Assembly: GCA_036971475.1 (NCBI GenBank)
Contig: JBAIZL010000002.1
Span: 52,065,229 to 52,129,228 of the forward strand
Length of the DNA: 64,000 nt
Source: Prosapia bicincta
Lineage: Eukaryota; Arthropoda; Insecta; Hemiptera; Cercopidae
Direction of reading: 5' to 3'
Shown here: piece by piece, positions 21,694-35,258 of the stretch
Numbering within the stretch: the stretch's first letter is position 1
Layout of the letters: each line of letters starts with the position of its first letter
Notes under the pieces: generated by a model
Seen by the model: the letters and a program-made list of their open reading frames with translations, nothing else
Databases searched by the model: none
What the model was told of the DNA's origin: nothing
Translations under genes and position numbers: made by a program

Positions 21694-23947
21694 TTATTTA
21701 TATATTTGTGTATGTGTGTGTGTGTGTGTGTGTGTAAACCAAATTTACAGCATAAGGTACAACTAATTTACATGTACTAATGTACAGGTTTAAAATACAA
21801 TACACAATATTTAAATAACATATCAGAAATTATGTAGAGCTCTAATGCTTGCTTATTATTTAGATAGGCAGGACTTTTGTTATTCTGTTGTGTTTTCTAA
21901 ATGGTGAAATTTCATTTCTAGTTTGTAAGAATATATATAACGATTTATATTAAAAAATATAAAATGCGATTTTGCAATACGATGATCTTGTTAAATTAAA
22001 GTACTAAAAAGTAAAATAATTTTACTAGAAAAAAAACATTTAACATTTAATTATGAAATAACTATAATGGAAATTCCAAATATATAATTAATAACACACA
22101 AACAAAATTATTATGTTATACTTTAGCAAAATTCATTGATATCCACTTAGTTTATCCCCCCCACAACTAATAAAAATTTCATTGAATTTCTATTTTTTCT
22201 CATAGATTCTTAAAATTGGCATTCACACTGTTTTTTTTCACGGACAGGGCCTAATAAATAGTTTAAATCACACAACTAATTGGAATACAGAAATTTGCAA
22301 GGGTATTTTTTAAACCCTTAACTAACAAATATAGGTAATTTTTAAAATTGAATAATGCTTTGTTTCATAAGTTTAGTAGTTAATTTCATTGAAAGGTAAA
22401 TTTATTTTATTGCTCCAAGTTGGGCGATATTAGATTTACGGTTTTGTTGTATATTGCATTACAAGGAAGTTGGAAAGTTTCTAAACAATATTTATGTCCA
22501 ACATAAACAGAAACTCCGGCAACGGTTGTATAACAAATCAAATGCGGTTTAGTTAGGTAACCTTCAAACTGTTTACACCTAGCATAATCAAAATAACACG
22601 TTGCGGTATCTTTTAAATAGTACCAAAGGGTTGATTAAAGATCAATTAATAAAGGGGTGGAATACAATACCTGTGAATTTTAAATAGACAATTGAAAATA
22701 TCAATAACTTATAGTGGGTGTAAAGACACATGCTTTAACAGCAATTTTGAATAATTATAGTTTTTAAATTAAACCAGTAAAATTATAGAAGAAGTTAATG
22801 GATTCAACTATTTAATGAATAAGGTTTCATACATACATAAATTTAAGAAAGCATTGTGTATAAATTATACATTGGTAATTATTGATTACGAATACTATAT
22901 TATTCATTTACTTTTGAAAAGAAAAAAAAAATTATAATAATAATAGGATATCCTGGTTACAAAGGTCTCCTGAGGGGTTTGGTAGCCCCTTAGTTTCTAC
23001 AGCATCTGTCTTTAACAACGGGATCAGGGAAGTTGATGTTTGACTAATATTTTTTGAGGTATATTTTCCGAATGAATGAAGGTTTTTCGTTTTGAAGAAC
23101 GTTTTGTTTTAGTTGATGGGTTTTGTTTACACAGAAGAAAGACTGGAAGACTCCTTCTGTACAAATTAGAAATGTACAGAGGTCATATACATAACTTATT
23201 AAAGTGTGTAATTATGAAGGTTAATTGCAAAAATAAAATCTCGACCTAAGTACAACGAATCAAAATCTAACATTGCAACTAAATACACAAAATACAAATT
23301 ATTTTGCGATAGAATTCAAAACCTATAAAACGGTAACCGTATGAGGCCTGGTGAAGATGAAGTTTATCTTTGAGAGATTATGGAACGTCCGGGTGGATAT
23401 CGTATGTAAGTATGTGTGTAAAGAGGAAATAATATATTATACATATATTTTATAGGCACGTCTCCATGACCTTGGCATATATTATGTCCACTTTAGGTAT
23501 TTCCCACAACCATGACCAGGTGGCTCATTCATTATTGTATGTCATATAAATGAACACTTTAAGACACATTTCATGATCCTATCTACAGTTTATTTAATGT
23601 TCTTCAATTTTCATTATATGAACATGTGACTGGAGGGTGTGAATATAACTGTCTCAACCGCCTATATTTCTGTAATCATTGAGTTTTGTTAACATTTTCA
23701 ACAACATATATATTTTTTATAAGTCTGTTTTATAAAAATGTCTTTTGTGTAGGCTTTACATGTTCATACTAAAAACGTTTCAACAACCAAGAGTTAACTT
23801 ATTTCATTACTGTTTAGTATTTCGGAATGCAATAAGCACAACATTAATACACGTCCAACCCGTACGACGGACGGGTACTCTGCTGGTAATAGTAATAATA
23901 TTAAATTAGGAGTATAATTAGCAACAATAGTAGTAGTATATTAGTAA
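20695..23947. other. AT-rich intergenic DNA, microsatellites at 21657-21735
   Basis: No gene recognised. A TA run lies at about 21657-21689 and a TG run at about 21712-21735. The small ORF at 20770-20979 is low-complexity and has no motif. Confidence 0.5.
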
Positions 23948-24017
23948 TAGAAATATCCAAGAAACAAATAAAAACAGACACAAAACTCACAAATTAATCA
24001 TTTATTTACTCATACGC

Positions 24018-24045
24018 TTTTCAATGACCAAGTCATCATCATCAG
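24018..24045 (-). ncRNA. Hammerhead-type core, element A antisense arm
   Basis: On the minus strand CTGATGA (24039-24045), stem II GATGAC/GTCATT and GAAA (24018-24021). The stem II difference from the sense arm (GTCATT versus GTCGTT) keeps pairing, since GC changes to U-A or G-U pairs. Confidence 0.5.
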
Positions 24046-24112
24046 TGAGTGTTACTACTACAAACTTTAACTTACAACAGTTGTAAGTTAGAGTTTGTAG
24101 TAGTAACACTCA

Positions 24113-24140
24113 CTGATGATGATGACTTGGTCGTTGAAAC
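24113..24140 (+). ncRNA. Hammerhead-type core, element A sense arm
   Basis: CTGATGA at 24113-24119, stem II GATGAC (24121-24126) pairing with GTCGTT (24130-24135) around a TTG loop, then GAAAC at 24136-24140. This satisfies the conserved core of a hammerhead ribozyme. A short stem III and the cleavage triplet would lie in the following ACGCGTATGAGTA; stem I is not resolved. Confidence 0.55.
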
Positions 24141-24250
24141 GCGTATGAGTAAATACATGATTAATTTGTGAGTTTTGTGTATGTTTTTATATGTTTCTAA
24201 CATAACCTCACAAGCTAAGCTCAAAGAATATTTGTTTAGAAATATCCAAG

Positions 24251-27200
24251 TTAAACCTAAAAGCATATTCAATTTCGATCAGCATGTATCTAATTTTATT
24301 CATGTATTAAAAATAAATCGCACTAAACTTTTTCAAAATAGTTATATGTTTACACGACAAATTTCAGCCATTTGCAAAATAAGGATGCAAGTAATAGAAG
24401 CCGTTTCGCATTGCAGAAATAATTTTGGTAAGTTGCCAAATCTATAAAACCGAACATTAAATTTTCATCTGAATTGTAAACATCCAAAATAGTACGGACT
24501 CGTCATTCCACACATTAGTCTAATATGGGAGTCTGTGTAATGCGAATAACGTGACACTATGTAGAAACAATTGTTTTTCAATGAAATTGTGTTTGATTAT
24601 GACGTCAAATTATGCTCTGCTGCAAACAATAATGCAAGAGTAAAGGTGCGCTTGCGGACGTGGAGTTTCATTGTTGAATAATATAGTATACAGCTGTAGA
24701 GCTATAAAGAGGTGTTCCGGACTAATACAGTATTTATTCTCGTATGTAACTTTCTTGGTTTTCAAAGTGTTACCAAATGAATAAATATCCTGTTTGTAGA
24801 TTGGTTAATATAACATTTTAAGATGAACTTAAAGGTTAAAATTGGGATATATGGTAAACTCAAGATTTACATATGCTCAAACTGTATGGAAAAGTATGTT
24901 ATTAGAGTATTAATATATCCTACATTGACTTTTGTTTTCGGCTCATTCTTGTAGAAAGAATGCCCTCCATACCATCAAGAATAACCTTCTACAAAATTAT
25001 TTATTTTATGTTTATGATAAAAGCAGTAGTTAGTTTATAAAAAACCTTGGATGTAATTCAATTATAATCATCTTAATGTTACCAAGGTTTTTATCAACTT
25101 CTTTTTTCAAATATAATATTAGGAGTACATTGTCGACAGGAACCAAGTGATGTCACGTGTTACAAACCGTACACAAGTAATAAAGATTTTAAATAATACG
25201 AACATAAACTCAATTACAAGAAGAAAAATGGAACTACTAAATTTAAAAAGATAATGAACTTTCAAGTTAAAAGCTTTTATTGAGAAATTTCCGGATTTTT
25301 AACATTACACCCTCAACTGTGTAGAAGACAATTAAAAATTAAAATGTAAATATTAAATTGCTATGCAGATCAGTAAATTATTTAAATTTCATGTTTAAAA
25401 AACTATATTATAGGTTTTAAGTTAAAGAATTTCACAGGGATAGTAATCGTACTGTTTACGGGTTTAATTTCCATCTTGTTTAAACCCAACTAACTTAACA
25501 AACCTCTAAGACTCGGAAAATTCCAAATTTCTTCTTCTGGGAAAAGTGATCTTGAACCTTATGAACTTCTGTATCTTCTTTTTTAGGTGGTCAGCAAATT
25601 CAACAATAGCTGAACATACAATGAAAACATTTGCCAATTTTTATAAATTTGAGAGACCTTTACCGTGAATTTAACGTTTGACAGAGTTTTAAGCAATTTC
25701 AGTCCTACATATTTCCATAAAATGTTTGGATGGAAAATACAAAGATACTTCTCAGCTTACTTCTTCAAATTTCTCAAGTGTTAGGCCACTGGTAATTGTG
25801 TAATTGAAGTTAAATTACATAGACATATTTATTAAAGAAAACATTTATTATTTTTATTAAAGAAAACAATAAAAGAAAATTTGAATCAAAATAATAAAGG
25901 TGAGTCTATGTTTTAGACGTTTCATAAAAATAATAGCAAACCGTCATTACGAATAAGTTACGTTCAAGTTGTAATTGCTTTAAACAGAAGCAAGAAAGGA
26001 ATAACTCCAATTTCTTCGGTAAAAACAATCACAACTGTAGTGCACCAGACGTCATCAGTTTAATATACAATTAAAATTAATTAATTCATTAGCGTATCTA
26101 TTGTTACGTCGACACGCTTTATGACGTAGACATAATACATGGAGCGATAACCCACTAGGAATAATTGCTCTTGACAACGTGTTGGAGGATTAGTGTTGAA
26201 AATTAATTATAATAGAATTATATTTCTTATTTCTATTATTTGTCAATACTTGATCACAAGTCATATCGTATTGTGTTCCCATGTGGCTAAACTAGTCAAC
26301 AACGCAAATTGAATGTGTGGGGGGTCTAACAACTACTTGATAGACACCCCGACAGATATTTTATTAAAAATTATATAAGATTTTAGACATTTTAGATTAA
26401 ATAAATAATCAATTTTGATAAAAATGTCAACATTTTAGGTTAAATTATTCTAAAAATTAAATCTTCCTCTTTTGTTTTTGAAATATGGAAGAAATATTTA
26501 AAGCTGTTTAATATTTGGCTGTGTGTTTTCATAATTTTGAATAACGTTTTTTCGAGAATCGTCTTACATAAACATTTCTTGCAGAAAATATTTTTGTAAG
26601 TATTTTATTGGTGGAGTTGAATACGGTATTGGAAATGATTTTTTTTAATGTATGAATGGCTCGTGATTAGAACGATTGAGTATGTAACTCTACTGGATAC
26701 ATTACAAATGTGCGGAAAGTAGCTGTTATGATTATATATTTCTATATATAAAATTAGTCATGATGATTTTGACATATTCAATTCTAAGTAATTAATTTGT
26801 TTTGTTAGGTAGTTTGCTATCCTATAAATACAGTTATACAATAGTATTTAATGATGCTTTCACTAACATGTGGCAGAAGGGGAACGAATGAGAAACATTT
26901 TTATTTGATTAACAGTTCGATAACTGCAGAAAGATACTACCTGGAAGTGTAATTAACACTGAAACGAGTAATTAAATTAAGCTTTTTCAACACCTTCAAC
27001 CTTTTGTCTTTTTATATTATTTTATATTTTCACTGGTTAAAATAGATTATAACTGTATATCTGTGTTTCCTTAAAAAACTTTACTTTTTCCATTTAAACT
27101 TTGCGATACTAAAAATGTATCTTGTTTTTATAAAACAGAGTATTTCTCTAAATATTTATCATGAAGCTTGCTTAATGTTATTGAAATTAGGTAAGCCCTA

Positions 27201-30200
27201 TATTTGATGTAAACACTTACATTTGGATCCAAAAAAGTGTTTTTTTATTTATAGTGTACCACTTTTACAAATGCTCTTGACCTTTATCAGTAGGGACTGG
27301 GTCCACAATATAATATTAACCATAGCTTACAATTCCACCCCTATTAAAAGTGGGGAGAAGGTCATATAGAGGGCAGTTAACTTCAGGTAGGCAAGATTGA
27401 GTACGTGAAATTCCTTAACGTCATTAAAGCAGAGGTTTTTGTCTTTACAACATTATTTCTGCTTAACATTTGCATATAAGGCTATAATAAAGCATTTTTG
27501 AAATTCCAATTTTTCAAGGATTGAGAATAGCTACAACTAACGATACCAGTTCCTATTCAATTAAAAATAAAAGCGATTTATTAATTTTATAGTTATATAA
27601 TAGTAAATTTCAGTATCTATTATTACCAAACATTATTAGAACTTCAATTGGTTTGTTCTAAAAATGATTAGGTTTCCTTAGGCTTTCTTTCAGCTAGAGA
27701 GTATGGGTAAATATAAATTACAAAATTATAATGCATGTTCTTCATATTCGGATTCTGTCTATTTACATTTAATAAGGTTTTCTTATACCGAATGCATTTT
27801 ATTGGGCTTTTGATAAAGTACTTTTGTATGGGTTAGTTTGTTTTATAAATAATTCACAAAGAAAAAGGCATATAATGCCATGAGAAATTGCAACTCAAAC
27901 AACTCTGCATTTGTTGTAATTATATGTAATTGAAAGTATTTTCCTCCTTATCTAATTTTACCAAAATTTATTACAAATTTGTTTTAAAAACTTAATTATT
28001 TGTATTCAAACAAATTAATTGCTTAAGATGTTAAATACCACTTCTCAACTGCAATATTGTTCACCTATTTTTCGTAACAATATTTCAAGGTTTTTTCTTT
28101 ATTTTTGATAATATAACCTTGAAAATCATTATTGCTGGGTAATGTCTTATAGCCTTGACAATTTTATTATTCCGTTTTCTATTTGTCATTCAAGGCGTAG
28201 TAAATGGTCTTTGTTATTTCAAACTTAGTTATTTAACAAATTAAAATATAGAGACATGATACGTCTTTGCATTCTCTTGGATAGGAATATATAATTTGTA
28301 GTAGTTATAAACTATTGTAATTTTAATCAGTTAAAAATATTGCTTTAATTTTAAAGTAATTTATTATTCCGTTTGTTAAATAATTATTGTATTCGGATCA
28401 GAAAAACAGATAAGAATTTAAAAAAAAGTTCAGATAACATATATGTATAATGTACTCGAATTGTAAGATAGAATCCATAACTCTTTATATTTTTTCTTTA
28501 TAATCTCAATTATAACCACCAGAACAATTAAACCAGATAAGCATATTTAATCAGGTATTTAAGTAGTGAAAACGTAAAGAAGAACTCTCATGGCCATGTA
28601 CAATAACGGATTTTATCTAAGTAGTAAGAATAATATTAGTAAAGCCTATGTAAACTCTATAGGCCTCAGTGAGGTTGATATTCGGCCAATCGAATTCTAA
28701 GCCGTTGTTTCAATGCCCATTCAGTGAGTTTTGCAAGTTTACTGTAATCCAAAGGTTTACATATGGCTAAAGACTAAGCACCAATACAGTGTTTCGAAAA
28801 CCCATGTGAAATAATGAATAATATAGAAAAATAATGTGTTTAAAAGATTAAAGTTTGTCCTTTTTTGTAATATTGTTTTAACCTAATACAATATTTAACT
28901 TAATAAGAACTTATCCTTAAGGCCAATCGTTTCTAAGGGTTATGGACAGAAGCGTCAAAACGTAATTTCCCTCTGGATTACTTGTCAATAATTTATGTTT
29001 CGCAGAGGATTCTAAACTACTACCTGCGCAGAGATATTTTCTTGAACTTTTTAATGTAATATAAATGTGTGTTTATCGTACTGAAATAGTGTTATAATTG
29101 TTAAAAAATGATAAGAGAAAGAACACCAATAGAAAGTTTCAACTATAATTTAAAAACATTTTACAATTAAAAAATAGTGCTTTTATAAATGAACAAATTG
29201 GGTAATGTACGAAAATGTTGTTTTAGATATTATGTAGATAAAATATACATCATTTGCCAATACAAAAGAATAAAATTAACAGATATAGAATTAATAAATT
29301 AACTATTTCAATTGAAAAAAATTATGAATTTGTAAGTGACAAAGTTTATAAGTAGGAAAAATATTACAAATTTACTTAAGAAAAATGTTTCTTATACTTT
29401 ATAAAAACTGATTCCAATTACTAAATAATTTAAATTAATTTTTCTAAAACAAACATAATCTCAAATTTCAAGTATAAATATAAATAAAATTTATGTAGAA
29501 AAATAATCTCAATAATTAGTGATTAATAATTATTAAATAGTAAACAATATTTATTGAGTCAAGTTTTTACTTTCTGAGAAAATGTGACATAATAAAAAAT
29601 GTTTTTGTAATGTTTGAATATTTTAGTTTCATGTCGTTCCGATAATAACCTCAATTGAATTAAGAATGTTGTTTCAAATATTTAGTATATTTGATTGTTT
29701 AGTTAGGAATTGTTTTTGCTTCAGATAAAGAGAGTTGTATAAAAACATTTCACATAATTAAACTTTTTTTCATTAATTTTATTGTTTTTAGAATGTATTT
29801 ATTTTAAATGCCTTTTTAAATTTGATTTTCTGTGCAGTTGAATTTTAAGATTCGTCCATAATGAAAACAAATATTATACAACTCAACAAGGATTTCAAGT
29901 TATTTTAAATTTTATAAAATTTATAAATTAGGCGAAATCATAAAGAGCAATCGAAAAAAATCAAAACTCCAATCTTTTACTGGTGTATTTTGTAAGTATA
30001 ATTTCATCTTATACATTTTGTTATGTAAATATAAGGGACCAAAATAACAGGGGTTTGGTGTTTACCCACTCATCCATATGCAATCAAGCCCATGTAATCT
30101 TGTAAATATAAGGCATAGGAAGTTTTTTCGCGTTGCTCCCTTTGAATAGGAATTATTGATTGCACAAATCTGTTTTGATTCAAATATTTAGAACTATTGT

Positions 30201-31393
30201 AAATTCTTTTTCATTGTTGGAAATAATTTCCGTTGTTTTGATTATTCAAACTCTTCAGCATGAACACAGGCAAAGAACATGATGTACGCATTTAAAAAAG
30301 TTAACAAGTGTAATATTTACATATTGAATGAAAATGTTATGTACATGATATTACGCTAATTTATTTATAGGTTCAGAGTATTTATAAAATAATTATTCAC
30401 ATAACTAGTCTAGTACGCAACAGAAACCAGTTTTAACAACAAAGTAATGGATGTTTGTTCAATTATTTTTTTTGAGGGACATCTAGAGATATTTAAATTT
30501 ATTTCTGTGAAAATTTAATATTATATGTTTCAATCTTTGAATCGTTCGTTATTTATATTAAAACATGTTCCGAAACATGATGCTTCAGAATATACTACAA
30601 AATTCTTTTGCATTTACCAATAACACTTTGACAGTAAGACTTGAGATGTTTTTTTTTTAGTACGGTTAAAGTCTGTTAGATTATTTCAAGTTATCTAAAC
30701 AATTACAGCTCGTGATTCGAGTGGATCGCCAACAACTGCATTGCTGTAAAATTGTAGTGGGAAACGTAGGCCTACGCCCTGCAGGATAACTTAGTAGGGA
30801 ACTTCTTAAGTGACAGCATATACTTCTGTATTTATGGTAGAGAAGCCATTTATGAGTTATTTTCCACTCAAAGTATCACAATATGCTTAATCATGACCGT
30901 AAGCTTGAAGTAATATCATGCTTAAATAGGCTTGCGTAATCAAGAAGTAATATCCCGAAAAACCTCAGCTAGAGCAACTAATTTATTTTGTAGATTAAAT
31001 TTCGACAGTTACTATTACCATATATATATATATATAAACTAATATATATATTAAACTATTTCATTTTCCAAGTAAATCAAACCTAAATAGAGTAGTTAGA
31101 TCATTAGGAAGTAATGAGATTGTTGACTGTGAACAACTGAGCCCTAGTCTAGTTAGTAGGCAATTGTTCGAAAATAATACTACAATGTATTCTAATATTT
31201 CAGAAACCGATAAGTTTCCGGACAAATTGCAACTAGGGATTGTTACACTTGATACATATATAATGTCTTTGTATATTATTTCGAGATACAAGTGAAGTCT
31301 CCTTTGTTAAATAAGTTCAGCGTATTCAATGAACTAGTTTTTATTGCCAAAATATACATATTTTACTTTGTTACTACATTTAACGAGTCAAAT

Positions 31394-31398
<5 letters not shown>
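24251..31398. other. 7.1 kb AT-rich DNA, no gene recognised
   Basis: Six-frame reading gives only short low-complexity frames. The frame at 24175-24447 continues from element A into flanking DNA and ends near GGTAAGTTG, a possible splice donor, but no homology is recognised. No long inverted or tandem repeat was noticed other than a short TA run at about 31020-31036. Confidence 0.45.
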
Positions 31399-31474
<76 letters not shown>

Positions 31475-31477
31475 TGT

Positions 31478-31532
<55 letters not shown>
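31399..31532. repeat. Compound (TA)n-(TG)n-(TA)n microsatellite
   Basis: TA run, then TG run with a CTTG interruption, then TA run. Tyr/Ile and Cys/Val repeat frames across it are artefacts. It abuts foldback element B. Confidence 0.97.
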
Positions 31533-31533
<1 letters not shown>

Positions 31534-31758
31534 CTAGGTCAAAATACAAATACAACAATTATAATTTAATTTACAATTGAAACTTTTTGTTGGCTAACAG
31601 TACCAACATCATCAGCACTATTAAACAAAGAATTGTTTAATATTCCTGATGATGTTGGTACTGTTAGCCAACGAAAAGCTTTGAATTGTAAATTCAATTA
31701 TAATTCTTGTATTTGTATTTTGACTTAGTTCTTTATTAATACACAAGAATACATATTA

Positions 31759-31760
<2 letters not shown>
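31533..31760 (+). mobile_element. Hammerhead foldback element B (~228 bp)
   Basis: Left arm (31533 to about 31612) and right arm (about 31650-31730) are inverted copies: AACTAGGTCAAAATACAAAT at one end mirrors GTATTTTGACTTAGTT at the other. An AT-rich loop with its own small palindrome lies between, and a tail of about 30 bases follows. Both flanks are TA arrays, so a target duplication cannot be told from the microsatellite. Size and layout match elements A and C. Confidence 0.7.
31646..31676 (+). ncRNA. Hammerhead-type core, element B sense arm
   Basis: CTGATGA (31646-31652), stem II GTTGG (31654-31658) pairing with CCAAC (31668-31672) around a 9-base loop, then GAAA (31673-31676). The antisense arm (31584-31615, minus) keeps CTGATGA and stem II but has AAAA in place of GAAA. 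Confidence 0.5.

Positions 31761-31813
<53 letters not shown>
31761..31813. repeat. (TA)n microsatellite
   Basis: An AT dinucleotide run of about 53 bases on the right side of element B. Confidence 0.95.
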
Positions 31814-31817
<4 letters not shown>

Positions 31818-34800
31818 CAAATAAAGTTAATAATTTAACATGTGTATGTAAGCTTATTATTGAATAAAGGGATATATTAGTGAGATTTATTTAACCGAGA
31901 TGTATTTCCTGACAACTCCAGATAAGTATTTTAATACTTATTAAAGCTTATTATATTTATTTTATTTATTGTTTTACCTATTCATAACTATGTACACCCT
32001 CCACGATTTGCGAGGGATACTGATCAAAATAAATTTTATTCAAATAAGGGAATTCTAAATTATTGTTCAGGAGACAGCACCAGTAATTATCCATCCTATC
32101 GGCAATGGGAGATCAGACTTTACCCAATTTGTACTACGTATATATTAATTAGTGAGCTTACATAGATTCGTTCTATATAGTAAAAATATTTCATTAGTTA
32201 GAAAAAGGCTATTTTTGCAGTCCTTTTCCTTGATATGAACTTTAATCACATCATCAGATGTCAACTGAAAAAGGAAACAAATAATATTTTTAATTCCAAA
32301 CATACAATTACTTCAATCTGCAATTCAGTCCTTTTTCCATATACCTGAAGCAGATAAACCATGTTTCCAATTTTTTTCATGTAACTTACACTAAGAAAAT
32401 AAATAATAATAATAATTACCAGACGTCGTAAATGGTTTTTTCTTTGTAATGAACACGGTTGATGAAGTATTTCCTTACCGCTTTAGTAAGCTGCATGATT
32501 TATTAAATTTCAAGAAATTTGTTATATATGCAATTTTACTTCTTCTAGACTCTTCGTAAGTTTTGACAAGGTTCATCATGAAATTACTATGAGAAAAAGC
32601 TGCATATAAAATTACTTTTAAAATATAACAATTATGTGATCGGAAATAGTTATTTATCAATAATCTATTTATCATGTATACATAGATAGCTAGATAGATA
32701 TTTTATAGTTTCTTATCAAAATCAAAAATATTAGTTTACAATTTGCATATTGAACAAGAAGTAAAATCACTATTTAGAAAGAATCATAAATGAAATAATT
32801 ACAAGAACACAGAATAGGTTTTTATAAAAAAAAACATAAAGTAATATTATACATATAACCATTAATCACTCAATTTTATTCAATACACGTTTGAAATAAT
32901 GTTATTCATGAACGAAATAGTACCAACTTTACCGATTAGTATTATTCATATTTGGACTATATTCCTTGTACATATGTGGTTTTATTTGTCCTAGTCAAAG
33001 TAAAACATAAAGCAATAAAACTATTAAATCAATAAAAAGCTCCTAAAAAATTTATTCTCACAGGAAAATAAAAACTGTCGTATGCTTCCATTTATATTAC
33101 CTCACGATAAGGTAAGTAATCTAAAGGTAAACGAGGCCGATATGAATATAAAGTTTTTGGCATTGGCCAAAACTCACCTCCACATTATTGTAAAACATCA
33201 GTTTAGAATTGTATGACAATGTTAGAAAGTTGTTGATATTCTTCTTGAATAACGTTAACGTGATCAATTTCCATTTTATTCCTAAACCTGTGTCGTACTA
33301 TTTTGATTTATTAAATTTGGTAACACAATTTGTTTCAAGAAGGCCTATCATTTCTCTCATCTGAAAGAAATAGGCGATATACTTTCAGATTCACTCTCTC
33401 ACACAAACATACAACAATATGAAGTAAACAAATAAACATTATTTACTGAATACTAATTTATAATCTCAATTTAGTTTCAGTCTATTAGGTCTTTCTATTC
33501 AAAATTATTTCACCGCATGAAATTTCTTGTGATCTCTATAACCTATCATTGAAATTTTGTTTTGAAAATACGTGTGCAATTGTAATGTGATTTATTTTAA
33601 AGTGCGATAATCTGTAAATATATGCAGATGTGAAACCATCTGCGCGATAGTAACCTCGTTTGAGTCAATGTTATGTGGCCCAATTTTTCAAACTCTCTGC
33701 AAGCTACAGAATTTAAACTATGATGCTGGGAGGGGAAAAATGAGGCCAACTGAATATATAGAGTGTGAAACTTAAGCATTGCTATTTACACTATGGTGAT
33801 TTCAATCTCTGTATTCAACTGCTTAGTCTACACAAATTTATTAGCTTGAGGTATTTTATATTCTATGTGGATTATCCAAGAACTTTTATTTTCTACTAAT
33901 TCTTCAGTTTTTCTTTCTATTCAAGTATTTATTAGCCATAAATACCATTATGCTTGTTTTGTCACACATTTCACATTCACTTGGGGAAACGTAGTTTAAT
34001 CTCAAAATCTACATCAACGTGTAGAAAGTGAAAACTCTACAAATACCAAATTTTAGTTTTCTTTTCATTATTACATTTACGAAGTAGTTGTTTTCAGAAT
34101 TACAAGTACAACCATTGTATGAGTTTAGAGTTTGGGTTTTTAATAACTATTGGAAAATACTAAAATATTTTATTACAAAAATCTTTATAAAATGGTTAAC
34201 GTATTCCTTATTACATCTTCATTCAGATAAAAATCAAAATAATTGTAATTATACGTAATTGAAATTCATACGATTTATCAATTGGGAGATCCAATTGGAC
34301 TACTTATAACTTATAGGACTACTTTTTAGAAGAGATTTTGTAATTATTATAATATAAAGATTCCTTGACAAAATACAATAACTTCTGGATGAGTTTTCTG
34401 TAAACATTAGGTAGCGGTAATTCAGCTCAAGTATTAGGTGGCCAAATAGCTAATTTGTTATTCTTTAAAAAATACATGGCTCTTTTGACAATAGAGTAAT
34501 ACATCCAAACATTAATAAATGTTGGCACTTTTACCGAAAGCATGTCATTTTTGTTTATAATGTCGACATGTTTTTCACTTTTAGATGATGATCGTTTATT
34601 TTGTATCATTAGACTGAAATAAATATAAATATACTTTCCCGTGACATCCAGAAGGTATGAAACGCCTAATGTAATCACAGATAGGATATTAAATATAAAA
34701 TATTACAGTTTTCATTAAATGCAAAATAATTCACTTTAGAGATAATACTTATGAAAATATATTTATATTTGATAAATTGGAAAATTTTAATGTCGAAAAT

Positions 34801-34867
34801 GTATTGAACGGAAGATATCTAAATAATATAAATTATTATTTTATTTTACAATTTATATAAAGGGGTG
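31814..34867. other. AT-rich intergenic DNA, no gene recognised
   Basis: Short ORFs at 32475-32675, 33597-33779 and 34427-34678 (all minus) show no motif. A weak hammerhead-like string on the minus strand near 32219-32258 is treated under findings. Confidence 0.5.
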
Positions 34868-35149
34868 CAAAGTCAACTAGCATCTTTTGCACCAAGAGCT
34901 AGAATCGATCACATAGTGACGCAGAAGTACCTATTCCGCTTCAAATTTACCGATTCGTCGCACTGTGCATTATGCGAAGACGATGAAGAGGATCTGGAGC
35001 ACATTCTTCTGCGTTGCAGCTATCCAATTCTTTCACGTGACCTACTAAGAGCGGAAGTCAACGATTTTGAGGACATCCTTAAAAGCAAAAAACATTGGCA
35101 GCTTTCTTGTGCTGCGTACATTGGACACCGAGCCATCGACTACGATTGA
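34868..35149 (+). pseudogene. 3' fragment of a non-LTR retrotransposon ORF2
   Basis: A readable frame of about 94 codons contains ARIDHIVTQKYLFRF and then CALCEDDEEDLEHILLRC, the Cys-Cys-His-Cys zinc-binding signature at the C terminus of many LINE reverse-transcriptase proteins (zf-RVT type), followed by a short acidic tail and a stop. The rest of the element (endonuclease and RT) is absent upstream, as expected from 5' truncation. A TA array follows 64 bases later. Confidence 0.7.
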
Positions 35150-35211
35150 TGCTGGACGCCCGTACGAGGAAGATAAGTTATTACTATTTTGTGTTTATTC
35201 GTTTCGATATA

Positions 35212-35212
<1 letters not shown>

Positions 35213-35258
<46 letters not shown>
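35213..35258. repeat. (TA)n microsatellite
   Basis: A TA run of about 46 bases just after the LINE fragment, where 3' tails of LINEs commonly seed microsatellites. Confidence 0.93.

Larger units (their letters stand above)
23962..24236 (+). mobile_element. Hammerhead foldback element A (275 bp)
   Basis: A left arm (23962-24074) is the reverse complement of a right arm (about 24085-24196), joined by a short loop and followed by a tail of about 40 bases. It is flanked by 14-bp duplications TAGAAATATCCAAG at 23948-23961 and 24237-24250, so the whole unit inserted as one piece. Both arms hold a hammerhead core. No coding capacity. Non-autonomous; Penelope-type mobilisation is inferred from the presence of hammerheads and of PLEs in the window. 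Confidence 0.8.

Noticed and set aside
24175..24447. 90-codon ORF overlapping foldback element A
   Set aside because: It begins within the foldback insert and runs into flanking DNA, with no recognised domain; a pre-insertion exon is possible but unsupported.
31292..31580. Tyr/Ile and Cys/Val repeat ORFs
   Set aside because: Translation of the TA/TG microsatellite.
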